Shown piece by piece: positions 8,439 to 17,923 of a stretch of 41,832 bases of DNA. The notes beneath the pieces are model-generated. The model was not told the DNA's origin. It searched no databases and saw nothing but the letters and a program-made list of their open reading frames with translations. Origin of the DNA: an uncultured Eubacteriales bacterium (GTDB lineage: Bacteria; Bacillota; Clostridia; Christensenellales; Aristaeellaceae); contig CACYGY010000054.1 in the NCBI GenBank assembly GCA_902774025.1, positions 1-41,832 of the forward strand, read 5' to 3'. Positions within the stretch are counted from its first letter, which is position 1; every line of letters begins with the position of its first letter. The translations under genes were made by a program, and so were the position numbers.

Positions 8439-11400
8439 ATGAAAAAGTGGACGGTTATTCTGATCTGTTTGATCCTGACATGCCTGATTATCGTATCGGG
8501 TTCGGCGGAGGAGACTGCGCTTGAAATTACCCTGTACGGCATGACCATGCAGGATAATGGGATGTGGCACAATGACGTGATTTCCGCTTCCTTTATGATT
8601 TATCAGGATGATCGTCCCGTAGGTGAAGTCATGTCCGGTCAGGAGGGCAGAACCGTTCTTTCACTGCCCGGCGGAGATGAAGTTCTTCTTGTGCCGGTGG
8701 CAGGGAGTGTCACCCCCGGATTTGCCTTTGATCCTCAGGGTTATGCATATACCGTGTTCAGGGGAGAAGAGAACCATATCCGGATGATTCTTTATTCGGA
8801 TTCCGGTCTGTTTCAGGTTCAGGGAGAGGCCGGGCATACATACACCGTCAGACCGGCTTCTGAAGGTGCTGCTGATCCAGCCGGGTTTACTGTCTTAACA
8901 GACGCGGATGGAATGTATCTGTCGGCCAGCCCGGTTCCCTCCGGTGAATATCTGCTGACCGATCCTCTGCTCGACGGTTCCGGCGTGCCTTTTTCCGTGA
9001 TTCCCTATCAGGGCAGGCCTGAAGATATCACGCTTGTGACGGCGGATCAAACTGCTCCGGTTTCCGGCACAGATGCGGATGCGGCGACAGAGGACAAACG
9101 GGTCAACAGCGTGTCTGTTCCTGAATCGTCCCTGAATCACCTGATCGTTGCGTTTTCATACGCGGGCAGCGACCCGATGCAGGCGTGCACCTGCCAGGTT
9201 TTCCGGGATGGGGTTCCTGTGGCCGAGCAGATCATTCAGGCGGATTCCATGATCATGAGGGCCAAACTGGAAGAAGGCCGTTACAACGTGGAAATCCATC
9301 TTCCGGATCAGTTTTATCTGCATCAGCTGAATGGTTATGATATCAATATGGATGGCAAACTGACATGGGAAGTGAACCTGACGGAGGACGAAACGCAGGA
9401 AGCCTCCCTGAGGCAGTATACTGAGGTACGGGGCAGGCTCGCGGATTCACAGGTCATCGAAAAGGCGGAACTGGTGAGCGGGAGTGATACTCTTTCCGGC
9501 GTGTTGGAAGGTGAGTTCTATGCCTTCCGGAAAATCATGCCCGGATATTATACGCTGAATCTGATTCTTCGTCCTGGTCTGTATACCGGGGACGGATGGT
9601 CCTTCAGCACCCTGGACGATGGAAAGGTGAAGGCTGTCCGTGATCTGATCATTGATGCGGAATATGATGTGCTCCTTCCGGATATTCTGCCTGTGGATTC
9701 ACAGGAACCTTCTGAACAGCAGGAGCCCCGGCAGGCAGAAGAAATCCTTACGGAAACCACGCAGGCTGTTGAAACACAGGAGACCAGGGCCAGGCTGGAA
9801 CAGGTGAAAGCTGCATATCCCTCCACAGCCAGGCTTCTGATGGATGATGCGGAAGCCAATGTCATTGATCCGAGAGAGCTCCCGGAACGGTCCGTTCAGG
9901 GAGATGCCGGGATTTTCGTGACAGCCTTTATCGACAGCAATCACAACGGAGAGCGTGGTCTCTATGAGCGTCCGCTTCCCGGAACACTGGTGGAGGTCAT
10001 CCTGGTGGATCCGACCTCCGGTGATGCTGTGGTAGCCAGTCAGATCACCGATGCCACCGGGGAAGCTGCCTTTGAGAACCTGTGTGCGGGCACTTACCGT
10101 CTGCGGACGACCCTGCCTGTATACTATGGTTATGGAGAAAAGGGCAAGACACGGAATTCCATGAACTCCAATATCATGGAACGGCAGAGTGCACAACTGC
10201 AGGAAAGCGATCCTTTCGAACTGGAGGAAGGCGGCCGGTTTTACGCAGGGATTGCCGGCGTTCCCACCAGCAGTGTCAGTGGCCAGGTATGGCTGGATGT
10301 GAACGCGGACGGCATCCGGCAGGCGGACGAACCCGGTCAGGCAGGTGTCCTGGTGGAGATGGAAGGACTGAGGAATGGCCTGACCTATCAGATCCTGACG
10401 GACGAGGATGGATATTACAATTTCACCCAGCTTCGTCTCGGCGGATATAAGCTGCGCTGTTCGCTGCCGGACGGGTTTATGTTCACATCCTATAACAAGA
10501 ATGCGAAGAATAATAAATCCATCTTTGCCGGCACGGAAGGAAAAACGGTCATGGAGAAAACCTATGACCTGAACAAGGCAACCCATGAGACGGAACAGAA
10601 CATTGGTGTATGTGCGGAATCCGTGATTGTGGGACTGTGTTTCCTCGACGCGAACTACAATGGACTGTATGATGCGGGAGAGCAGGTACTGCCCGGCGTG
10701 GCTGTTACGCTCTACAAACAGGGAAACGCCGCGGAAATCGGCCGTGCTGTTTCCGGGGAAGATGGTACGTATCGGATTCCTGCTCTTCGTGCAGGAATGT
10801 ATCGTGTAAAGGCTGTGCTGCCTGATGATGGCATGTTCTTCACGAAAACCGGTGAAGGTGATGAAGCAAATGCATTCAGGCGCGTGGCGAGCAGACAGGA
10901 CAGCACCGTGGATGCTTTGTCCGTCGGAACGAACCAGACGATTCACCTGAACGTGGGTGCGGTCATTCCCGCCTCCGTCACGGGCAGGGTATATATGGAC
11001 CGGGATTTCAGCGGCCGGATGGATTCCGGGGAACAGGCAATGGCCGGTCTTACCGTGACGCTGATTGGCCCTGACGGAAATGTGGCCGGCACCACAAAAA
11101 CAGAAAACGACGGACGGTATCTCTTTACGGGCCTTGTTCCCGGAAGCTATGTCCTTTCCATGAACGCGCCTGAGGGATATGCGTTTACCCGGACGGGTCC
11201 GGGGAATGTGATGATCAGCCGGTCCGGAAACTATGGCACCAGTGAACCCTTTGAAGTCGTCATCGGCACAGAAGTACAGGATATGGACTGCGGTGTGATC
11301 GTACCCGGAATCGTTCGCGGCACCTTCTACGCAGACGTGAATGACAATGGTCAGATGGATGGCAGCGAGGGCGGCCTCCAGAATGTTCAGATCCACCTGA

Positions 11401-13052
11401 CCGGTGAGGACGGAACAGACTATTCCACCCTGGTGAATGCAAGTGGTGCATATGCTTTCGAATCCGTTCTGCCCGGCAGCTACCAGGTGGCGATTCTTCT
11501 GCCGACCGGCGCAGTGTTCGGGAGCGGAGTTTCCACGGAGACGTGGAATATTCTGGGCTCCATGGCGACAGGGCCTTCCTTCCGCATTAATGCGGGTGAC
11601 ACGATTAACCTGGAAACCTGTTCAGGGCTTCTTCTGGGCCGTGTCAGTGGTCAGGTTTACCTTGACGCGGAGGGAAAAGGACAGTGGTCTGAGCAGAGCC
11701 AGGGTCTTGCGGATGCTGCCCTGACACTGGTTCGCACCAACAGCGGGGAGACACTGAAGATTGAAACGGGAGATGACGGTGCCTTTGACTTTACAGGGCT
11801 CCGTCCCGGAACGTATCAGCTGACATTCTCCATTCCGGACGAGATGGTTCTCTCCAAGCCGGGGTCCTATTCGCTGCCCCTTAAAGTGTGCGAAAACACA
11901 CAGACGATTTCGTTTGAGGTGCAAATGGGCCAGGTTCGGGAAGATGAACGCCTGGGGTGCGTGAAGCCCGCGTCTCTGTCCGGTGTTGTATGGTTGGACG
12001 AGAACCGGGACGGCAGAATGGGCGAGGATGAGAGAAGACTTCAGGATGAAGTGATTCACGTGATGGACCTGGACAGCGGTGAGGAACTTCTTTCTCTGGT
12101 GACGGATTCAGACGGAATGTTTGCCTCGGAAGGCATGATTCCCGGACAGTATCGTCTGGTCTATGAGCTGAACGAACAGACGATTCCTTCCCCCGAAGGG
12201 GACAGTGATATGATCCTTTCCGGAGACACTCTGGTCAGCAGTCAGCTGACGCTGAAGGGTGGAGACAGGGCATTTATCCACGTCGGACTGATGCGGTATG
12301 CCCGGATTTCCGGATATGTGTGGGTCGATCTGGGAGGAGAATATCTTCCCCTGGAAAACGCAGAAATTACCCTGTATGATGCGCAGGATAATGTGCGTCA
12401 AAGCATAAGAACGGCGGCAGATGGCTCCTATCACTGTGATAAGCTTCTGCCAGACCAGTACAGGATCGGCGTCCGTGTGCCGGAAGGCTATGTGGTGGTA
12501 GAGCCTGCGGATGAACGGCTGGAGGGGGATGCACACGTCTCCGTGATGACCGCATGTCAGGGTCAGACGGGGCAGTCAGACCTGTTCAGGCTGAGAATGG
12601 ACGCGGACTATGACCGGATGGATATCGGCTGTGTACTTCCCGGAAGTCTGGGAGACATGGTCTGGCTGGACACGAACTACAACGGACTGATTGATTCGGA
12701 TGAAGGCGGTATTGCCGGCATGACTCTGCATCTGATGCGGAACGGAGAGGAAATCAGGACCGCGGTGACGGATGCGTATGGTTACTATCGGATGGACGGG
12801 CTGTATCCGGCTGTCTATACGATCCGGGCGGATATGCCCACTGAGGTCAGACCGACGGTACAGGTCAGGGGCATGACTGGTATCTCTTCCGTCATGAAGG
12901 CAGATGGCGTTTCTGACCCTGTACAGGTGATCAGCAATGCATGTAATTACAATGCGGATCTGGGTTTTGTACCCGTTGAGGACGGAGTGTACCCCAGTGG
13001 TTATAACAACGGTGATGCGCAGAACTGGACCAAACTTGGCTCGGCGGACTGA
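8439..13052 (+). CDS. Giant secreted protein with nine SdrD/Cna-B-like domains
   Basis: A 1537-residue exported protein. Residues 1-24 form a signal peptide (MKKWTVILICLILTCLIIVSGSA, with an AEE junction). Residues 25-420 hold several less clear beta-rich modules. A Glu/Gln-rich linker follows at about 420-470. From about 489 to 1500 come nine B-type domains spaced about 110-125 residues apart. Most open with a Ca2+-loop-like motif DxNxDGxxDxxE (DVNADGIRQADE, DANYNGLYDAGE, DTNYNGLIDSDE) and contain D..G.Y.F..L.PG.Y. No LPxTG, terminal hydrophobic helix or cell-wall repeat is seen at the C-terminus (ending TKLGSAD), so it is either released or held non-covalently. A GGAGGA site precedes the ATG. 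It has a strong promoter, and no terminator is seen before cysS 29 bases on. Its role is unknown; such domains act as stalks in adhesins. Confidence 0.85.
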   Translation: MKKWTVILICLILTCLIIVSGSAEETALEITLYGMTMQDNGMWHNDVISASFMIYQDDRPVGEVMSGQEGRTVLSLPGGDEVLLVPVAGSVTPGFAFDPQGYAYTVFRGEENHIRMILYSDSGLFQVQGEAGHTYTVRPASEGAADPAGFTVLTDADGMYLSASPVPSGEYLLTDPLLDGSGVPFSVIPYQGRPEDITLVTADQTAPVSGTDADAATEDKRVNSVSVPESSLNHLIVAFSYAGSDPMQACTCQVFRDGVPVAEQIIQADSMIMRAKLEEGRYNVEIHLPDQFYLHQLNGYDINMDGKLTWEVNLTEDETQEASLRQYTEVRGRLADSQVIEKAELVSGSDTLSGVLEGEFYAFRKIMPGYYTLNLILRPGLYTGDGWSFSTLDDGKVKAVRDLIIDAEYDVLLPDILPVDSQEPSEQQEPRQAEEILTETTQAVETQETRARLEQVKAAYPSTARLLMDDAEANVIDPRELPERSVQGDAGIFVTAFIDSNHNGERGLYERPLPGTLVEVILVDPTSGDAVVASQITDATGEAAFENLCAGTYRLRTTLPVYYGYGEKGKTRNSMNSNIMERQSAQLQESDPFELEEGGRFYAGIAGVPTSSVSGQVWLDVNADGIRQADEPGQAGVLVEMEGLRNGLTYQILTDEDGYYNFTQLRLGGYKLRCSLPDGFMFTSYNKNAKNNKSIFAGTEGKTVMEKTYDLNKATHETEQNIGVCAESVIVGLCFLDANYNGLYDAGEQVLPGVAVTLYKQGNAAEIGRAVSGEDGTYRIPALRAGMYRVKAVLPDDGMFFTKTGEGDEANAFRRVASRQDSTVDALSVGTNQTIHLNVGAVIPASVTGRVYMDRDFSGRMDSGEQAMAGLTVTLIGPDGNVAGTTKTENDGRYLFTGLVPGSYVLSMNAPEGYAFTRTGPGNVMISRSGNYGTSEPFEVVIGTEVQDMDCGVIVPGIVRGTFYADVNDNGQMDGSEGGLQNVQIHLTGEDGTDYSTLVNASGAYAFESVLPGSYQVAILLPTGAVFGSGVSTETWNILGSMATGPSFRINAGDTINLETCSGLLLGRVSGQVYLDAEGKGQWSEQSQGLADAALTLVRTNSGETLKIETGDDGAFDFTGLRPGTYQLTFSIPDEMVLSKPGSYSLPLKVCENTQTISFEVQMGQVREDERLGCVKPASLSGVVWLDENRDGRMGEDERRLQDEVIHVMDLDSGEELLSLVTDSDGMFASEGMIPGQYRLVYELNEQTIPSPEGDSDMILSGDTLVSSQLTLKGGDRAFIHVGLMRYARISGYVWVDLGGEYLPLENAEITLYDAQDNVRQSIRTAADGSYHCDKLLPDQYRIGVRVPEGYVVVEPADERLEGDAHVSVMTACQGQTGQSDLFRLRMDADYDRMDIGCVLPGSLGDMVWLDTNYNGLIDSDEGGIAGMTLHLMRNGEEIRTAVTDAYGYYRMDGLYPAVYTIRADMPTEVRPTVQVRGMTGISSVMKADGVSDPVQVISNACNYNADLGFVPVEDGVYPSGYNNGDAQNWTKLGSAD
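9903..12960 (+). repeat. Tandem array of nine B-like domain repeats
   Basis: Repeat units begin near nucleotides 9903, 10273, 10624, 10978, 11311, 11641, 11974, 12304 and 12643. They are diverged at DNA level but share the protein pattern G.V/Y.D.N.DG..D..E.GL..V.V.L, then D..G.Y.F..L.PG.Y.L. Units 6 and 8 have lost much of the acidic Asp/Asn loop. Confidence 0.75.
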
Positions 13053-13081
13053 CAGTCCGGGAGGCGGCAGGAGGGAAATCC

Positions 13082-14494
13082 ATGAAAGTATTTAACAGTC
13101 TGACTCGCAGGAAGGAAGAGTTTGTTCCGATCCGGGAAGGTCATGTGGGCATCTACGCCTGCGGTCCTACGGTGTATGATTTCTTCCATATCGGAAACGC
13201 CCGTCCCTTCATCACTTTTGATGTGCTGCGGCGTCAGCTTGAACGGGAAGGGTATGATGTGACTTTTGTACAGAACTTCACGGACATTGATGATAAAATG
13301 ATCCGGCGCGCCAATCAGGAAGGGATCACCGTTCAGCAGCTGGCGGACCGTTTTATCGCCGAATACTATACCGACGCCAGAGCACTGGGAATCCGTCCCG
13401 CCACGGTTCATCCCCGGGCGACGGAGCACATTGCTCAGATTATTGCTCTGGTACAGAAACTGATTGACAACAATCATGCCTATCTGGGAAGCAATGGCGA
13501 TGTTTATTATCGCGTATCGGCTTTTCCCGGCTATGGAAAGCTTTCCGGACAGAACATGGAAGAGCGGGAAATGGGCGCGTCCGAGCGCCTGGATGTGGAA
13601 ACCGACAAGGAGAATCCCGCGGATTTTGTCCTCTGGAAGGCACAGAAACCCGGTGAGCCCGCATGGGAGAGTCCCTGGGGCATGGGCCGTCCCGGCTGGC
13701 ACGTGGAATGCTCGGCCATGTCCATGACATACCTGGGAGAGACCTTTGATATTCACTGCGGTGGAAAAGACCTGCTCTTTCCCCATCACGAAAACGAGAT
13801 TGCCCAGTCGGAGGGAGCCACAGGCAAACCCTATGTGCACTACTGGATGCACAACGGATTCATCAATGTCGACAACCAGAAAATGAGCAAATCTCTGAAC
13901 AATTTCTTTACGGTCCGTGATATTTCCAAAGAGTATGATCTGGAAGCGGTACGGCTGTTCATGCTTTCCGCACACTACCGCAGTCCCATCAATTTTTCAA
14001 GGGATCAGATTGCCGCCGCCAACGCAAGTCTTCAGCGCCTGTATACAGCCAGGGATCAGATGCTTTTCCTTCAGAAAAACGCCAGTGAAAAACCTGAGAC
14101 GGAGGAGGAAAAGGCATTCATCGACCGCCTTGGGACGTACGAGAAGCGCTTTGATGAAGCCATGGATGACGATCTGAACACCGCGGATGCCATCGGCGTG
14201 ATTTTTGAGACTGTCCGGGACATCAACAGCAGTCTGAACAGCGACAGTTCCTTGGCATCTGTCCGGTCTGCCATGAAGAGTTTTTCCGATATGACAGGCG
14301 TGCTGGGTGTAGTTCAGCGTGAGGCCGGTGACGGCGGCATTCCTGAGAATGTAAAGAGTCTGGCGGATGAACGTGCGGAAGCCCGCAAAGCCAGAGACTG
14401 GAAAAAATCCGATGAAATCAGGGAACAGATCAAAGCGCTGGGGTACACCGTTGAAGACACCGCTCAGGGACAGAAACTGCGGAAGATGATCTGA
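13082..14494 (+). CDS. cysS: Cysteinyl-tRNA synthetase
   Basis: Class I aminoacyl-tRNA synthetase that charges tRNA-Cys. The 470-residue product has zinc ligand C27 in YACGPTVYD, the HIGN signature at residues 36-39 and KMSKS at 267-271. Further zinc-site residues lie in GWHVECSAM and HHENEIAQSE. The anticodon-binding helical C-terminal domain is complete, ending KALGYTVEDTAQGQKLRKM. ATG 13082 follows AGGAGGG. It starts 29 bases after the giant secreted protein gene without a visible promoter or terminator, so a housekeeping synthetase appears to depend at least partly on that gene's transcript. dnaX follows 27 bases later. Confidence 0.97.
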   Translation: MKVFNSLTRRKEEFVPIREGHVGIYACGPTVYDFFHIGNARPFITFDVLRRQLEREGYDVTFVQNFTDIDDKMIRRANQEGITVQQLADRFIAEYYTDARALGIRPATVHPRATEHIAQIIALVQKLIDNNHAYLGSNGDVYYRVSAFPGYGKLSGQNMEEREMGASERLDVETDKENPADFVLWKAQKPGEPAWESPWGMGRPGWHVECSAMSMTYLGETFDIHCGGKDLLFPHHENEIAQSEGATGKPYVHYWMHNGFINVDNQKMSKSLNNFFTVRDISKEYDLEAVRLFMLSAHYRSPINFSRDQIAAANASLQRLYTARDQMLFLQKNASEKPETEEEKAFIDRLGTYEKRFDEAMDDDLNTADAIGVIFETVRDINSSLNSDSSLASVRSAMKSFSDMTGVLGVVQREAGDGGIPENVKSLADERAEARKARDWKKSDEIREQIKALGYTVEDTAQGQKLRKMI

Positions 14495-14521
14495 ATCCTG
14501 TGAAGGGTTAGGGGGGAGAGC

Positions 14522-16120
14522 GTGGCGTATCAGGCGCTGTACCGGCAGTGGCGTCCACAGACCTTTTCGCAAATGGTCGGTCAGGAGAACATTGTCATCA
14601 CACTGAAGAACCAGGTTACAGGCGGCAGGATCGCCCACGCCTATCTTTTCTGCGGAAGCCGCGGAACCGGCAAGACCTCCACGGCCAAGATTCTGGCAAG
14701 GGCAGTCAACTGCCTGAATCCCCGGGAAGGTGATCCCTGTGGTGAATGCGAATGCTGCAGGAGAATCCTGCAGGGTGAAAGCATGGATATCCAGGAGATC
14801 GATGCGGCCTCCAACAATGGAGTGGATCAGGTCCGTGAACTGCGGGATTCGGTTCAGTATCCTCCACAGTTCGGAAGCTACAAGGTTTATATCATAGATG
14901 AAGTGCACATGCTTTCCACGGCGGCCTTCAATGCGCTGCTGAAAACCCTGGAGGAACCGCCTGAACATGTGGTGTTTATTCTGGCCACCACAGAGCCTCA
15001 GAAGCTTCCGGCAACGATCCTCAGCAGATGCCAGCGCTTTGACTTTGGCCGGATTCCGGCTGACCTGATCGCTCAGCGTCTCAGGGAGGCTGTACAGGGA
15101 GCCGGTGCCGAGGCTGATCAGGATGCTCTGATGAGTATTGCGCGGGCGGCTGAAGGCGGCATGCGGGACGCACTTTCGATCCTTGACATCTGTCTGGGGT
15201 ATGACAGTCATGTTACACTTGACCTGGTGCAGACGATTCTGGGCACCGCAAGCCGGGAGTTTCTGTTTCGTTTTTCTGAAGCCATGGCAAACCGGGACCC
15301 ATCCACGATCCTGGTGATGATCGACCGGCTGATGAGAGAGGGAAAGGATCCCGCGGCCTTTGGGCATTCCGTCGCCGAGCATCTGCGAAGTTTGTTTCTT
15401 TCCCTTTACTGTGAGGGTGACCTGGCACAGATTCTGGAAATTACCGAGGAGGACGCGTCTGCCTATAAAAGTCAGGCCGCGCTTTTCCAGCCGGAGCATC
15501 TTCTCAGAGCACTCGATCTATTTACAGGACTGGACGGAAGCATGAAGAATGCCTCCAGTCCTAGGACCGCGCTGGAAATTCTGTCCGTGCGATGCTGTGC
15601 ACGGCCTGCAGTGGATACCGGGGATGCCATGGCGGAGCGGATAGCCGCTATGGAAAAAACACTGGATGGTCTTGAACAGAAGATTTCCAGCGGCCGGGTG
15701 TCTTTTTCCAGGGAAGCCGATTCTCCCAGGAAAACCAGGACACAGGAAGGTGCCGGAGAAAGACGAGCTGCAGCCGCTGCTGACAGCAACGAAGTCTGGA
15801 ATCAGACCCTGAACGCACTCAGAACAGAGGCCCCCTTCCTGTATCCCCTCATAAACAAAGGCGTGCTTCTGGGCGTGGATAACAATACCTATCGCTGGGA
15901 AATGAATGAAGGCGAGCCGGAGCTCTTCTTTCAGACGATTACAAAAGAGAAAAACATCAAGATTCTGCAGGATTATCTGGAAAAGTTTGCATCGGCCCCG
16001 TGCAGGTTCGAGGCTTCCAGGGCCGGTGCAGCGCAGCGGAAACCGGCATCCTTGGGTATGGACCAGATGAAGGACATACTGGAGTGCCTTGGCCCGGAAA
16101 ATGTCACGGAGGTTGAATGA
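14522..16120 (+). CDS. dnaX: DNA polymerase III subunits gamma/tau
   Basis: Clamp-loader ATPase of the replicative polymerase. The 532-residue product begins MAYQALYRQWRPQTF from a GTG start behind a G-rich ribosome site. It has the P-loop GSRGTGKTS at residues 45-53, zinc cysteines C64, C73, C76 and C79, Walker B IDEVHML, and sensor 1 LATTEP. AAA+ domains I-III extend to about residue 365. A variable tau tail follows with an Arg/Ala-rich linker at about 395-425. An A6 run at 15654-15659 lies exactly at the start of the tail. A -1 slip there would meet TGA at 15673-15675 and give a gamma-like protein of about 384 residues; whether this happens is unknown. ybaB and recR, the usual followers, are absent; mgtE comes next. 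Confidence 0.95.
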   Translation: MAYQALYRQWRPQTFSQMVGQENIVITLKNQVTGGRIAHAYLFCGSRGTGKTSTAKILARAVNCLNPREGDPCGECECCRRILQGESMDIQEIDAASNNGVDQVRELRDSVQYPPQFGSYKVYIIDEVHMLSTAAFNALLKTLEEPPEHVVFILATTEPQKLPATILSRCQRFDFGRIPADLIAQRLREAVQGAGAEADQDALMSIARAAEGGMRDALSILDICLGYDSHVTLDLVQTILGTASREFLFRFSEAMANRDPSTILVMIDRLMREGKDPAAFGHSVAEHLRSLFLSLYCEGDLAQILEITEEDASAYKSQAALFQPEHLLRALDLFTGLDGSMKNASSPRTALEILSVRCCARPAVDTGDAMAERIAAMEKTLDGLEQKISSGRVSFSREADSPRKTRTQEGAGERRAAAAADSNEVWNQTLNALRTEAPFLYPLINKGVLLGVDNNTYRWEMNEGEPELFFQTITKEKNIKILQDYLEKFASAPCRFEASRAGAAQRKPASLGMDQMKDILECLGPENVTEVE

Positions 16121-16165
16121 TCTGATACCGGTTTGATCCCGGAAGCGGAAAGAGAGGTGAACAGA

Positions 16166-16231
16166 GTGGACGGCTATGACAGTACAGGGGAACCGAATGA
16201 CGTTCCTCTGTTCGTCGGATACGATGCCTGA
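16166..16231 (+). CDS. Possible 21-residue leader peptide upstream of mgtE
   Basis: GTG 16166 lies 5 bases after AGAGAGGTGA and opens a 21-codon frame ending in TGA. It encodes VDGYDSTGEPNDVPLFVGYDA (written with the literal Val for the GTG start). The peptide is acidic (D2, D5, E9, D12, D20) with prolines at 10 and 14. The segment EPNDVP recalls the acidic/proline motif EPDPTP of the enterobacterial MgtL leader, which destabilises translating ribosomes in low Mg2+. The frame overlaps RNA able to pair GAACAGAG with CTCTGTTC. It ends 74 bases before the mgtE start. The open frame and ribosome site are seen; the function is inference and could be chance. Confidence 0.35.
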   Translation: MDGYDSTGEPNDVPLFVGYDA

Positions 16232-16305
16232 GTGAATGTCAATCTCTGGTTCCACCTGTGACTGAAGGAAGGATCTGGAAGAACGCACAGGAGGAGGAGA
16301 GACGA

Positions 16306-17775
16306 TTGAATGATCAGGAAATGAACCAGGACCCCAGGGAATCCAGAGCGGAAGAATCTGTTCCCGGCAGTGAGCAGGAAGAGCTTTTTGAACATCCTGA
16401 CTATGGACAGCAACTGAAAAACATCATCCGAGGGAAAATGTCGGATGATGAAAAGCGTGATCAGCTGGCGGATTACCACGCCAATGATATTGCCGGCGTG
16501 GTGGAAGAACTGGAACCGGAAGAACGCCGTGCGCTGTACGAACTGTTAGGTCCCGAAGAGGCCTCGGAAGTCTTTGCCTATCTGGATGACGCGGCAGAAT
16601 ACATTGCCGAGTTGACACCGGATACGGCCGCGGACATTGTTCAGAACATGGATGCGGACGATGCTGTGGATGTTCTGGAAGACCTGGATGAGGCTCAGCA
16701 GCAGGCGATTATTCAGCGGATGGACGACGAAGAGGCCAGGGAGGATATCCGGCTGATTCAGTCTTATCCGGATGATGAAATCGGCAGCAAGATGACCACC
16801 AACTATATTGCCGTTCCCAGAAATCTGACCATCAAGCAGGCCATGAAATCTCTGGTGAACCAGGCTGCCGACAACGACAATCTTTCCACGATCTACGTCG
16901 TGGATGACGAGACCAGCAACCGTTTTTACGGAGCCATCAATCTGCAGGACCTGATTGTGGCAAGGGCGGGCACGGAACTGGAGACACTGGTCATCACATC
17001 ATACCCTTACGTGTACGACCATGAAACCGTTTCGGACTGCATTGAACAACTGAAGGATTACAGCGAGGATTCCATTCCGGTCGTGGATTCGGACATGAAG
17101 CTGCTGGGCATCATTACCTCTCAGGATCTCGTGGAAGTCGTGGACGAGGAGATGGGGGAGGACTATGCCAAACTGGGCGGTCTGATTGCGGAAGAAGATC
17201 TTGACGAACCTTTGAAGGAATCCATTCGCAAAAGAGTACCATGGCTCTTTGCATTGCTTCTCATGGGGCTCCTGGTTTCCGCAGTGGTGGGCATTTTTGA
17301 GCCTGTCATGCAGCAGCTGGCGTTTGTGGTGGCTTTCCAGTCCATGATTCTTGACATGGCAGGCAACACGGGAACTCAGTCTCTGGCCGTGACCATTCGG
17401 GTTCTGATGGATGAAAACCTGACCGGGAAGCAGAAACGACATCTGGTGTGGAAGGAAGGCAGAGCTGGATTCTGCAACGGCATGATCGTCGGTATCATCA
17501 CCTGTGTCTTTGTGGGCTTCTATCTGAATTTCACGCAGCAGACACTGGGCTGGACGAAGGCTTTCCTGGTCAGCGGCTGTATCGGTGTGTCCATGGTTTT
17601 GGCCATGACCATCTCAAGCCTGACAGGAACCGTGATACCGCTCATCTTCAAGAAACTTAAGATTGATCCGGCAGTGGCGTCCGGACCTATGATCACGACG
17701 CTGAACGACCTGGTCGGCGTGATCAGTTACTATGGATTGGTTTGGGTGCTTTTGATCAATATCATGCATATCTGA
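16306..17775 (+). CDS. mgtE: Magnesium transporter MgtE
   Basis: Homodimeric Mg2+ channel gated by cytosolic Mg2+. The product is about 489 residues. It has an acidic N domain of helical repeats (ELLGPEEASEVFAYLDD ... MDADDAVDVLEDLDE), a CBS pair (about residues 180-300; MTTNYIAVPRNLTIKQAM and later DSIPVVDSDMKLLGIITSQD), a connecting helix, and five membrane helices from about 310. The pore region contains the conserved AGNTGTQSLAVTIR. The frame is open back to GTG 16258, but TTG 16306 is preceded by AGGAGGAGGAGA at 6-8 bases and is the better start; ATG 16321 is a further option. It has a long leader with a possible small peptide and a perfect terminator. Confidence 0.93.
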   Translation: MNDQEMNQDPRESRAEESVPGSEQEELFEHPDYGQQLKNIIRGKMSDDEKRDQLADYHANDIAGVVEELEPEERRALYELLGPEEASEVFAYLDDAAEYIAELTPDTAADIVQNMDADDAVDVLEDLDEAQQQAIIQRMDDEEAREDIRLIQSYPDDEIGSKMTTNYIAVPRNLTIKQAMKSLVNQAADNDNLSTIYVVDDETSNRFYGAINLQDLIVARAGTELETLVITSYPYVYDHETVSDCIEQLKDYSEDSIPVVDSDMKLLGIITSQDLVEVVDEEMGEDYAKLGGLIAEEDLDEPLKESIRKRVPWLFALLLMGLLVSAVVGIFEPVMQQLAFVVAFQSMILDMAGNTGTQSLAVTIRVLMDENLTGKQKRHLVWKEGRAGFCNGMIVGIITCVFVGFYLNFTQQTLGWTKAFLVSGCIGVSMVLAMTISSLTGTVIPLIFKKLKIDPAVASGPMITTLNDLVGVISYYGLVWVLLINIMHI

Positions 17776-17780
17776 GGAAT

Positions 17781-17819
17781 AGGCCATGCGATTTTCCGCA
17801 TGGCCTGTAATTTATTTTT
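17781..17819 (+). terminator. mgtE terminator
   Basis: A perfect 10-bp stem (17781-17790 with 17797-17806, loop of 6) is followed by the T-rich run GTAATTTATTTTT. Confidence 0.88.
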
Positions 17820-17844
17820 CTGTCATGCAGGAAAAAGGAAGCCC

Positions 17845-17872
17845 TTGGAGAAGATAAGAAATGGGTTAGAAT
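17845..17872 (+). promoter_or_regulatory. Probable promoter of the decarboxylase cluster
   Basis: TTGGAG (17845-17850) and TAGAAT (17867-17872) are separated by 16 bases, about 50 bases before the first gene of the cluster. Confidence 0.5.
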
Positions 17873-17923
17873 TTGATTCCCACTTCACTCTAGGTGCATG
17901 GGATACATGGAAGGAGAACGAAC

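Noticed and set aside
13001..13052. LPxTG-type sorting signal at the end of the SdrD-like protein
   Set aside because: The C-terminus reads ...NGDAQNWTKLGSAD with no LPxTG, hydrophobic helix or positive tail.
16121..16305. M-box (ykoK) Mg2+ riboswitch before mgtE
   Set aside because: The conserved GGTGAGGCTCCT-type core and its partner segments are not present, and the leader is too short.
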